The notes below the pieces were generated by a model that saw only the letters and a list, made by a program, of their open reading frames with translations, was not told the origin of the DNA and did no database searches. Shown here in pieces: positions 1 through 6,575 of a stretch of DNA of 7,467 nt. Each line of letters opens with the position of its first letter. Position 1 is the stretch's first letter. The stretch comes from Chroococcidiopsidaceae cyanobacterium CP_BM_RX_35 (GTDB taxonomy: Bacteria > Cyanobacteriota > Cyanobacteriia > Cyanobacteriales > Chroococcidiopsidaceae): NCBI GenBank assembly GCA_019242465.1, contig JAFAVL010000415.1, forward strand, positions 1 through 7,467. The letters run 5' to 3'. The position numbers were made by a program, and so were the translations under genes.

Positions 1-297
1 GAGAAGAATAACGTCACCAGCTTCTAATACGAGACTTTTCAAATATTTTTGTTGCTCATTGTAAAAGTCTACACGCAATTTGCCCTTTTTAATAACTAGA
101 ACCTCTTGAGTATATTCAACTTCTCTAACGACAGGATTATGTACATGAGGTAGAATAACTTTCCCTGTCGGGTGATGCATATAAGCTAATTGCTGAGATA
201 GTTCGCTGGGAGTGAAAAAATGAATCCCTGGCTTGTCAAAATTGTGAGATATAATTATAGCAAGCAACTGGTTGTTGTCGGTGATCTGTTCAATCAT
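1..297 (-). CDS. Cupin-fold protein, N-terminal 99 residues (cut by window edge)
   Basis: The minus strand is open from an ATG at 297-295 to the left edge, giving 99 codons without a stop. The protein starts MIEQITDNNQLLAI. It carries a cupin motif 1: G45, five residues, H51-x-H53, then E65 and G72 with the canonical six-residue spacing. The gap between the histidines and the glutamate is 11 residues, longer than in the textbook motif. The strand containing GDVILL (94-99) should lead into cupin motif 2, which is outside the window. H51, H53 and E65 are the expected metal ligands. From memory of the family, similar small cupins occur in capsule, LPS and nucleotide-sugar gene clusters; the substrate is unknown. 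A weak purine-rich stretch (AAGAGAAA) precedes the start. The gene is divergent from aas. The cupin fold is well supported, the role is not. Confidence 0.8.
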   Translation of the reverse strand, partial: MIEQITDNNQLLAIIISHNFDKPGIHFFTPSELSQQLAYMHHPTGKVILPHVHNPVVREVEYTQEVLVIKKGKLRVDFYNEQQKYLKSLVLEAGDVILL

Positions 298-395
298 GGG
301 CTATCAAAGTTTCTCTTGTGTAAATATCAACTAGTACCAGAGTTAGGGTGTAATTTCAGAGCAATTATCTACATGAGTGACAACAACTAATTATT

Positions 396-430
396 GAATT
401 TACTGAACAATGCGAAATCAGTAGCAATTC
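396..430. repeat. Inverted repeat / hairpin, 11-bp stem
   Basis: GAATT-TACTGA (396-406) pairs with TCAGTA (418-423) and AATTC (426-430). The two-base bulge GC lies at 424-425, and the loop is 11 bases (407-417). No T-run follows on either side, so this is not a classical terminator. It could be an operator or part of a structured leader or small RNA. Confidence 0.45.
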
Positions 431-452
431 GTTGATACTTATGATTGACCCC

Positions 453-478
453 AACTAATTGATTGTGTAAAGTTAGTT
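453..478. repeat. Inverted repeat / hairpin, 8-bp stem
   Basis: AACTAATT (453-460) pairs with AGTTAGTT (471-478), with one G-U pair and a 10-base loop. It lies 22 bases after the previous hairpin in the same divergent spacer. The function is unknown, and AT-rich DNA makes such a stem fairly likely by chance. Confidence 0.35.
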
Positions 479-489
479 CTCACTCTTGC

Positions 490-503
490 TGCTACAAGTA
501 GCA
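490..503. repeat. Short palindrome TGCTACAAGTAGCA
   Basis: TGCTAC and GTAGCA are perfect complements around a central AA. In RNA this would fold as a five-pair stem with a CAAG loop; in DNA it is a candidate binding site for a dimeric regulator. It sits about 190 bases upstream of the aas start. No known regulator motif was recognised. Confidence 0.35.
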
Positions 504-691
504 TATAAAGTTAATATGAAAAAGCAGTTAAATACATGTTTTTAGGAATACAAATCTAATAAGAATATTTTATAGATCCAGATATTATTATAAGTTTTTA
601 TTTAGATAGCAATCCTACCTAACTAAGCCAGTTGACTAGCTGTGGAGATACGCTGTTAGTTGTAAGAGGTTTGCTACACCCAGTTAAAAGT

Positions 692-2677
692 ATGCCGAAC
701 GATAGCTCTGCCTCCAACAGTCTACTTCCTCAAACTGAGCAAGAGCGTATTAAGCCTGATCTAGTGGATTACTCCTCAGCGCAGTCCCTGCCAGAAATTT
801 GGTCGCGGACGCAGGAGTACTTTGGTCAAACTATTGCCCTCAAAGATCCTCACACTAAACCAGAGGTTGTCATCACCTATACCGAGCTGTATCAGCAGAT
901 TCAGCAGTTTGCTGCCTCCTTACAGTTGTTGGGCATACAACCAGATTCTCGCATTGCCCTATTTGCTGACAACAGCCCTCGCTGGATGATTGCCGATCAG
1001 GGGATTATGACATCAGGGGCGGTGGATGTTGTTCGTAGTGCTCAGGCAGAGCGGGAAGAACTACTGTTCATTCTGGCAGATAGTGGCAGCACCGCATTGG
1101 TGGTAGAAGACTGCAAGACACTGAAAAAACTACGAGAACGCCTCAACTCCCTGCCAATCCAATTGGTGATCTTACTCTCGGATGAAGAGCCAGATGCTGA
1201 CGAACAGCTGAAGGTACTGAACTACCCAGCGTTGATGACAGTTGGAGCGAGTCATTCACTACAGCCCGTGCCACGAAATCGGCAAATGCTCGCAACTTTG
1301 ATGTATACCTCTGGAACCAGTGGTAAGCCCAAGGGAGTTATGCTCACTCATGGTAACTTAATATCTCAAATCCTAGGCGCAGGTGTTGTCGTGCAGCCAA
1401 AACCTGGGAAAAGTTGTGTCCTCAGCATCCTACCGATATGGCATGCTTACGAACGCAGCTGTGAATACTTCCTACTTTCTCAAGGTTGCACCCAGATCTA
1501 CACCAACATCCGCTATTTCAAGCAAGACTTGAAAAAATTCCAGCCCCAATACATGGTTGGTGTGCCTCGACTGTTGGAATCAATTTATGAAGGGGTGCAA
1601 AAGCAATTCCGAGAGCAACCCTCAAACAAGCAGCGTCTGATTAATTTTCTGCTAGCTACCAGCCATCGCTACATTCAGGCTCGCCGAATTGTTCAAGGGT
1701 TGAGCTTAGAAAAGTTACATCCTTCCATTGCTCAACGGCTAGTGGCAGGGCTGCAAGCAACCGTGCTAAAACCTCTTCATGCCCTGGCAGACCAACTAGT
1801 TTATCAACAGGTACGCGAAGCAACAGGGGGCAAAATTAAGCAGCTCTTCTGTGGCGGCGGCTCACTGTCAAGACACCTAGATGACTTTTTTGAAATTGTC
1901 GGGATTGAAGTCCTCATGGGCTATGGTCTTACGGAAACCTCTCCAATCACAAATGGTCGTCGCCGTTGGCACAATCTACGTGGATCCTCCGGGCAGCCAC
2001 TTCCAGGAACAGAGATTCGGATCGTTGACCCCGAAACCCGCCAGCCCCTGCCAACCACTCAGCGTGGTCTTGTTTTGGTGCGGGGACCACAGATTATGCT
2101 GGGATACGTTAACAACTCTGAGGCAACAGCTAAGGCAATTGACTTAGAAGGTTGGTTTGATACTGGCGATCTTGGTTGGGTGACACACGAAAATGATCTG
2201 GTGTTGACCGGACGGGCGAAGGACACAATTGTCCTAACAAATGGGGAGAACATCGAGCCGCAGCCGATTGAGGATGCTTGTCTGCGTAGCCCTTATATTG
2301 ACCAGATTATGCTCGTGGGACAGGACCAGCGATCGCTCGGAGCCTTGATAGTCCCTAACATTGAAGCTCTACAGCAGTGGGCAACTGCTCAGAACCTGCA
2401 CTTGCGTCTAGCAGAGCAGAGCGAGGAATCAGATCGCCCGTCATTGAGCCAAGAGATTGACCTAGAACGTAAGATTGTCCAAGATTTATTTCGACAGGAA
2501 TTAATCAGAGAAGTGCAAAATCGCCCCGGCTACCGTCCAGACGACCGTATCGGTCCTTTCCATCTGATTCTGGAGCCATTTTCACAAGAAAATGGCATGA
2601 TGACCCAGACACTGAAAATCCGACGACCTGTTGTAATGGAACGCTATCACGATACGATTGACGGGATGTTTACCTGA
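692..2677 (+). CDS. aas: Acyl-ACP synthetase / long-chain fatty acid ligase (AMP-binding), Aas type
   Basis: This is an ANL-superfamily adenylating enzyme that activates free fatty acids with ATP. In cyanobacteria this family (Synechocystis slr1609 type) transfers them to acyl carrier protein, recycling fatty acids released from membrane lipids or taken up. With the ATG at 692 it has 661 residues, a usual length for the family. Visible motifs are the P-loop YTSGTSGKPKG (205-215), GYGLTETSP (410-418), GWFDTGDLGW (487-496) and the hinge region LTGRAKDTIVLTNGENIEP (505-523). The C-terminal TLKIRR carries the expected catalytic lysine (K642). No membrane segment is obvious. The frame is open further upstream to a TTG at 632, but the extra 20 residues look unlike a conserved N-terminus, so ATG 692 is preferred; neither start has a good ribosome-binding site. 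The YlqD-like gene follows after 40 bases, suggesting cotranscription. ACP versus CoA specificity is inferred from the cyanobacterial setting. Confidence 0.92.
   Translation: MPNDSSASNSLLPQTEQERIKPDLVDYSSAQSLPEIWSRTQEYFGQTIALKDPHTKPEVVITYTELYQQIQQFAASLQLLGIQPDSRIALFADNSPRWMIADQGIMTSGAVDVVRSAQAEREELLFILADSGSTALVVEDCKTLKKLRERLNSLPIQLVILLSDEEPDADEQLKVLNYPALMTVGASHSLQPVPRNRQMLATLMYTSGTSGKPKGVMLTHGNLISQILGAGVVVQPKPGKSCVLSILPIWHAYERSCEYFLLSQGCTQIYTNIRYFKQDLKKFQPQYMVGVPRLLESIYEGVQKQFREQPSNKQRLINFLLATSHRYIQARRIVQGLSLEKLHPSIAQRLVAGLQATVLKPLHALADQLVYQQVREATGGKIKQLFCGGGSLSRHLDDFFEIVGIEVLMGYGLTETSPITNGRRRWHNLRGSSGQPLPGTEIRIVDPETRQPLPTTQRGLVLVRGPQIMLGYVNNSEATAKAIDLEGWFDTGDLGWVTHENDLVLTGRAKDTIVLTNGENIEPQPIEDACLRSPYIDQIMLVGQDQRSLGALIVPNIEALQQWATAQNLHLRLAEQSEESDRPSLSQEIDLERKIVQDLFRQELIREVQNRPGYRPDDRIGPFHLILEPFSQENGMMTQTLKIRRPVVMERYHDTIDGMFT
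2329..2336. repeat. HIP1 octamer GCGATCGC
   Basis: This is a perfect HIP1 palindrome inside aas. HIP1 is strongly over-represented in many cyanobacterial genomes. Confidence 0.85.
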
Positions 2678-2717
2678 TCCCACCCAAACCTGGAGAACGC
2701 GAGCGCGAGATTTTATC

Positions 2718-3167
2718 ATGGATGCCTACAAACCTCAACTGCTGCTAAAGCGAGCCGTTAACATCAAAACAGTCGTGACTTCCCAGTGGAAGGACGAAGT
2801 TCAGCAGCAGCTTCAAGCCCAAATCAATCAGATAGATCAACAACTACAGCAGCTGGAAATGCAAGGACAGCGTGCGGTGGCAGAAATTCAAAAGCAAAGT
2901 TTGCAACCCCCTGGTCCGCAAACTTTGCAGCAAATTGACAATATTCAACTTCAGGTGAATCAAAAGAAAAGTGAACTGCTAGAGCAGAAGAATCAAAGCT
3001 TGCAAAACCTCCAACAGTTACAGATGCTAGATCTTGACCAAGAAGTCATCACATCCCAGATGGAAGGTCTGTTCACCGTGCAACCGGGTGAAAATTTAAT
3101 TAGCAAAATGCAGGTAGAAATTCTGTTGCGCGACGGTGTAGTAGAAGAAATTCGCGGCGACATCTAG
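2718..3167 (+). CDS. YlqD-family glutamine-rich coiled-coil protein
   Basis: This 149-residue protein resembles the YlqD family, whose function is unknown. An N-terminal segment (about 10-22, KRAVNIKTVVTSQW) matches the family's opening strand. A long helical, coiled-coil-like region spans about 23-104, broken by PPGP at 64-67. A conserved C-terminal part (about 105-149) contains the segments LDLDQEVITSQMEG and VEILLRDGVVEEIRG. By my count 33 residues are glutamine (22%). There is no signal peptide, membrane segment or cysteine, so a soluble cytoplasmic oligomer is likely. The frame is open upstream to 2658, inside the aas 3' end, but ATG 2718 gives a natural N-terminus and avoids the overlap. 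The gene lies 40 bases behind aas and probably shares its transcript. The family call rests on sequence pattern and remembered similarity. Confidence 0.75.
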   Translation: MDAYKPQLLLKRAVNIKTVVTSQWKDEVQQQLQAQINQIDQQLQQLEMQGQRAVAEIQKQSLQPPGPQTLQQIDNIQLQVNQKKSELLEQKNQSLQNLQQLQMLDLDQEVITSQMEGLFTVQPGENLISKMQVEILLRDGVVEEIRGDI

Positions 3168-3181
3168 CAATTTTTAGTTGG

Positions 3182-3209
3182 TAGTGATAGTTGCTGCCGA
3201 CAACTACTA
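3182..3209 (+). terminator. Possible weak terminator behind the aas-ylqD unit
   Basis: TAG (3182-3184) and TAGTTG (3188-3193) pair with CAACTA-CTA (3201-3209), giving a nine-pair stem with a three-base bulge and a seven-base loop. It starts 15 bases after the YlqD-family stop. A short T-run (3212-3215) follows and another (3224-3227) lies a little further on. The stem is AT-rich and the T-tract poor, so termination efficiency is doubtful. Confidence 0.3.
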
Positions 3210-3275
3210 GATTTTGCTCGGGTCTTTTGCCCCCAAAGCCGTCACACAAGCTAGAATTCAATCTGACATCGCTTT

Positions 3276-3281
3276 TATAAT
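3276..3281 (+). promoter_or_regulatory. Candidate -10 box (TATAAT) for pdhC
   Basis: A perfect TATAAT lies 29 bases before the pdhC ATG and would place the transcript start near 3288. The -35 region is poor: TAGAAT at 3252-3257 with an 18-base spacer is the best match. Together with the 143-base gap after the YlqD-like gene, it suggests pdhC has its own promoter. Confidence 0.4.
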
Positions 3282-3310
3282 TAGTTGACTCTAGATTTAA
3301 AAACCACCCC

Positions 3311-4624
3311 ATGATTCACGAAGTTTTCATGCCCGCTCTTAGTTCCACTATGACCGAAGGCAAAATAGTGTCTTGGGTCAAATCCTCCGGCGACAAGGTT
3401 GAAAAAGGCGAAACCGTGGTGGTGGTTGAGTCGGATAAAGCAGATATGGATGTAGAGTCTTTCTACGAGGGCTATCTTGCCACTATCTTGGTTCAAGCTG
3501 GCGATGTTGCACCTGTTGGGGCTGCGATCGCCTTAGTAGTAGAAACAGAAGCCGAAATAGAAGCGGCACAGCAAAGAGCCACTGCTGGAGATGCGGCTAG
3601 TGCCAATCCATCTGTAGAAACGACGACATCTCCCGGACAAGTCGCTGACATCTCAACTACGGTCCTAGCATCAGGGATAGCACCAGCACTAGGAGATACT
3701 ACCAACGGCGCACAGAGAGAACGCGACGGGCGGAATATAGTCTCGCCACGGGCTCGGAAGCTAGCTAAGGAACTGAAAGTTGATTTAAGTACTCTCAAAG
3801 GGAGTGGTCCCCACGGGCGAATCGTAGCAGAAGATGTGGAGACAGCTGCGAATAAAGGTCCGACCCCAGCACCTGTCTCTCCTGTAGCTCCACCACCTCC
3901 ACCAGCAATTAAAACGGTGGAAACAGCTCCTCCCATTGCTGCCGTTGCTTCAGACAAAGTAGAACCCCTGACCACGTTTCAAAAGGCCGTGGTGCAGAAT
4001 ATGGTTGCCAGCCTCCAGGTACCTACCTTCCACGTAGGCTATACCATTACCACTGATAGCCTAGATCGGCTCTACCAGCAAATTAAGTCTAAAGGTGTCA
4101 CGATGACAGCACTGCTGGCGAAAGCAGTAGCAGTGACATTGCAGAAACATCAACGGCTGAATACTAGCTACTCAGAGCAGGGAATTCAATATCGCTCTAG
4201 TATCAACATTGCTGTAGCAGTAGCGATGGATGACGGCGGACTGATTACGCCAGTATTGCAGAATGCAGATCGAGTAGATATTTATTCCCTATCACGTAAC
4301 TGGAAGTCATTGGTAGAACGTGCTAAAGCCAAGCAATTGCAACCACATGAGTACAACACTGGTACGTTTACTTTGTCAAACTTGGGCATGTTTGGAGTGG
4401 ATCGGTTTGACGCAATTTTGCCCCCCAGACAAGGGTCAATCTTGGCAATTGGTGCATCGCAGCCTCAAGTGGTAGCAATGCCAGACGGACTGCTAGGTGT
4501 GCGACGACAAATGCAGGTCAATATAACTTGTGACCATCGGATTATCTATGGTGCCCATGCTGCTGCTTTCTTGCAAGATTTGGCAAAGTTGATTGAAACA
4601 AATGCTCAATCTTTGACCTTATAG
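3311..4624 (+). CDS. pdhC: Pyruvate dehydrogenase E2, dihydrolipoamide acetyltransferase (plastid/cyanobacterial type)
   Basis: This is the core subunit of the pyruvate dehydrogenase complex; it transfers the acetyl group from the lipoyl arm to CoA. The protein has 437 residues. A single N-terminal lipoyl domain (about 1-78) carries the lipoylated lysine K43 in VESDKADMDVE. An Ala/Thr/Ser-rich linker follows, then a peripheral-subunit (E3)-binding domain at about 143-178 (IVSPRARKLAKEL to GRIVAEDVE). After a Pro-rich linker (183-215) comes the acyltransferase domain (about 217-437). That domain contains PTFHVGYTITTD, KGVTMTALLAKA, GTFTLSNLGMFGVDRFDAIL and the active-site region CDHRIIYG, with H409 as the catalytic histidine. 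The usual Asp four residues after this His is Tyr (Y413), as in plastid E2. The C-terminus SLTL also recalls the plastid enzymes. No E1 or E3 gene is adjacent, as is common in cyanobacteria. No clear ribosome-binding site precedes the ATG. Some annotations use odhB for this gene. Confidence 0.95.
   Translation: MIHEVFMPALSSTMTEGKIVSWVKSSGDKVEKGETVVVVESDKADMDVESFYEGYLATILVQAGDVAPVGAAIALVVETEAEIEAAQQRATAGDAASANPSVETTTSPGQVADISTTVLASGIAPALGDTTNGAQRERDGRNIVSPRARKLAKELKVDLSTLKGSGPHGRIVAEDVETAANKGPTPAPVSPVAPPPPPAIKTVETAPPIAAVASDKVEPLTTFQKAVVQNMVASLQVPTFHVGYTITTDSLDRLYQQIKSKGVTMTALLAKAVAVTLQKHQRLNTSYSEQGIQYRSSINIAVAVAMDDGGLITPVLQNADRVDIYSLSRNWKSLVERAKAKQLQPHEYNTGTFTLSNLGMFGVDRFDAILPPRQGSILAIGASQPQVVAMPDGLLGVRRQMQVNITCDHRIIYGAHAAAFLQDLAKLIETNAQSLTL
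3524..3531. repeat. HIP1 octamer GCGATCGC
   Basis: This is a perfect HIP1 palindrome inside the lipoyl-domain coding region of pdhC. Confidence 0.85.
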
Positions 4625-4789
4625 GTCAGGAAATTAGCTAAACTCCAGTAATATCTCGCATGGATAAAACGGTAAGCAGCGATTAGTTTATCTAGTAAAG
4701 CTAGCTCGCAACTTTCCTAGATCTGGCAAGTCAATGTTTTAAGTGAACTGAATTGACAACAGTCCTATTTTTCGTTCCACGGTCTAACT

Positions 4790-6466
4790 ATGCAAACTGA
4801 CCCTAATGTTTCCTCCGCTTGGTCTAAACTGAAAAATCAAGAAATTGACTGTGCCCAAGCCCTGAAGCTCCTGGTAGATGAGCAAGGAACCGTTAACCAA
4901 TCGCTGCTCGACCGAGATGTGAGTGCCAGATTTTTGCGACATTTTGCAGATAGAACTAGTTTGCCCAAAGCAATTCCCTTGCTCTTGTGGCGCGGTTGTT
5001 ACTATCTTGGTAGTCCTGTTGCGCTCCCAACCGAGGCGATTCAGGAACTGAAACACCGGACTGGTGGTGAAATTCAAATCATTTCCATTACCGATAAGAG
5101 CTACCGCGCCTGGTTCCACTCCCAAAATATCAACCCCAATAGTATCAGTTCTGCCCCACTGGTGAATCCGATTACAGGCGAGTTGGAGGCAGAAGACATC
5201 AGTGAAACGACACAGATCTACCTTTCAAAAGCCGCTGACCAGATTGGTCGGATCAAAACCCTGCTATCAGGAGCCCTGCGCAACCGTGCCAGCGATATCC
5301 ATCTTGAACCGATGTTTGAGGGTTTAAGAGTCCGCTATCGGATTGATGGTGTACTGCGCGACATTACCACCTTAAGCTCCGATTTAAGTCGGAAGGTGAT
5401 TGTTGCTCTCAAAGTTATGTCAAACATGGATATCTCCGAAAGCCGTCGCCCCCAAGATGGGCGGATTGCAGAGAAATATGCTTCTCACGAGCAGGCGGAG
5501 CTGAGCATGGATATGCGCGTCAGTACCCTACCTTGCGTGAATGGGGAAAAAGCTGTCATCCGCTTGCTGCCACGGCAAAACCCCTTTTCACAAATCACCA
5601 ACTTGGGTTTCTCAAATCAAACGCTGCCAGTTTACCAAACTTGGTTGCAGCAGCCTCAAGGCATGATCATTCTTACAGGTCCAACGGGGTCGGGAAAAAC
5701 TAGCACGCTCTATACCAGTCTCCAATCTGTGGCTAAAGAACATGTTAACGTGGTGACGGTCGAAGACCCAGTGGAATACGTCCTACCTGGCATCACCCAA
5801 ACTCAGGTCCATGAGACGGCTGGCATGACCTTTGCTGCTGGCTTGCGGGCGATTCTCCGCCAAGATCCAGACATTATCATGGTGGGGGAAATTCGGGATA
5901 GCGAAACTGCCGAGACTGCTGTGCGGGCAGCTCTAACAGGACATTTGGTGTTTACGACCCTGCACACAAATAATGCTGTCGGTGCTATTCCGCGACTTAA
6001 AGATATTGGTCCTGATCCAGGTTTGCTGAGTGACGCCCTACTAGGAATTGTGGCGCAGCGTTTGGTACGCCGGATCTGCCCGGACTGCGCTCAACCCCAC
6101 ACGCCGACTCGAGAGGAGCTGCAGGTGTTGGGCTTGGAACCCCAACAAGCTCACGCCGCCAAGTGGCGACGGGGAAAAGGCTGCGCTAGGTGTTTCAATT
6201 CTGGCTACCTTGGACGGGAGGCGGTGGTAGAGTTGCTTGATATTGATGACCGGGTACGGGAGATTATTTATGAAGGCACTATCACTCAGCTCCATCGCTA
6301 TCTACGAGATATTAACTTTGCTTCGTTTCGCATAGCGGCGATTGAAAAGGTGGCGAATGGAGTCACTACAGTCGATGAAGTGTTACGGGTTATTCCTAAG
6401 AGCGCCTTATTTGGTAAATCTGTAGAACTAGATCAAAAGAACAGTAGTGTTATGGAGGAAGTCTGA
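4790..6466 (+). CDS. PilB/GspE-type traffic ATPase, short form
   Basis: This hexameric secretion-type ATPase of the GspE/PulE/PilB family powers pilus assembly or a related type II/IV filament machine from the cytoplasmic face. It has 558 residues. The N-terminal part (about 1-110) looks like one reduced MshEN/T2SSE-N domain. RASDIHLEP (166-174) opens the N2 domain. The core has Walker A GPTGSGKT (297-304), the Asp box EDPVEY (325-330), Walker B DPDIIMVGEIRD (359-370) and the His box TGHLVFTTLHT (383-393). The extension-type zinc motif C430-x2-C433 and C465-x2-C468 marks assembly ATPases rather than PilT retraction ATPases. All catalytic residues look intact. PilT, PilC and pilin genes are absent nearby. 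Cyanobacteria generally use type IV pili, so PilB-like is favoured over a true GspE. Its ATG has no visible ribosome-binding site. The family is certain, the exact paralogue is not. Confidence 0.92.
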   Translation: MQTDPNVSSAWSKLKNQEIDCAQALKLLVDEQGTVNQSLLDRDVSARFLRHFADRTSLPKAIPLLLWRGCYYLGSPVALPTEAIQELKHRTGGEIQIISITDKSYRAWFHSQNINPNSISSAPLVNPITGELEAEDISETTQIYLSKAADQIGRIKTLLSGALRNRASDIHLEPMFEGLRVRYRIDGVLRDITTLSSDLSRKVIVALKVMSNMDISESRRPQDGRIAEKYASHEQAELSMDMRVSTLPCVNGEKAVIRLLPRQNPFSQITNLGFSNQTLPVYQTWLQQPQGMIILTGPTGSGKTSTLYTSLQSVAKEHVNVVTVEDPVEYVLPGITQTQVHETAGMTFAAGLRAILRQDPDIIMVGEIRDSETAETAVRAALTGHLVFTTLHTNNAVGAIPRLKDIGPDPGLLSDALLGIVAQRLVRRICPDCAQPHTPTREELQVLGLEPQQAHAAKWRRGKGCARCFNSGYLGREAVVELLDIDDRVREIIYEGTITQLHRYLRDINFASFRIAAIEKVANGVTTVDEVLRVIPKSALFGKSVELDQKNSSVMEEV

Positions 6467-6514
6467 GCCTAAACTCCAGCCCCAACAACATTGCTGAATG
6501 GTGCCCTTGCTGAT

Positions 6515-6543
6515 TTGGGAAACGCATGCCCATAAGATATGAT
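6515..6543 (+). promoter_or_regulatory. Candidate promoter for comB
   Basis: TTGGGA (6515-6520) and TATGAT (6538-6543) are separated by 17 bases, matching four and five of six consensus positions of a group 1 sigma promoter. Transcription would start near 6550, leaving a leader of about 26 bases before the GTG. It lies in the 109-base gap behind the pilB-like gene. TGGG (6516-6519) and CCCA (6529-6532) form a small inverted repeat over the -35 box and spacer. Confidence 0.42.
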
Positions 6544-6575
6544 CTTGATCTTGTAAAAGCAGGTGTAGCCAGCGC

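Larger units (their letters stand above)
298..691. other. AT-rich divergent intergenic region
   Basis: This 394-base spacer separates the divergent cupin gene and aas and must hold the promoters of both. It is visibly richer in A and T than the flanking genes, most strongly around 500-620. I found no convincing open reading frame, tRNA or NtcA-type GTA-N8-TAC site. Many -10-like hexamers occur in the AT-rich part (for example TATTAT at 583-588) but none has a good -35 at 16-18 bases, so no promoter is called. Its distinctive content is a run of three inverted repeats between 396 and 503, listed separately. Confidence 0.7.

Noticed and set aside
384..460. Direct repeat CAACTAATT at 384-392 and 452-460
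   Set aside because: Nine bases in AT-rich DNA with no third copy; likely chance.
298..691. NtcA-like sites (GTA-N8-TAC) in the divergent spacer
   Set aside because: Candidate GTA and TAC pairs have the wrong spacing.
1881..2253. Overlapping short frames on both strands inside aas
   Set aside because: No recognisable domain, and they lie over conserved adenylation-domain motifs of aas.
3493..3975. A 160-codon open frame on the minus strand inside pdhC
   Set aside because: It is Ala/Ser/Thr/Gly-rich low-complexity sequence opposite the linker region of a well-recognised E2 gene; a shadow of its codon use.
4753..4758. Perfect TTGACA before the pilB-like gene
   Set aside because: No -10-like hexamer lies 16-18 bases downstream; the best candidates are 7 or 24 bases away, so no promoter was called.
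4638..6479. The 11-mer CTAAACTCCAG behind both pdhC (4638-4648) and the pilB-like gene (6469-6479)
   Set aside because: Several 11-base repeats are expected by chance in a window of this size, and the flanks do not match.
6541..6552. Tandem GATCTT GATCTT before comB
   Set aside because: Only two six-base copies and no recognised regulator site.
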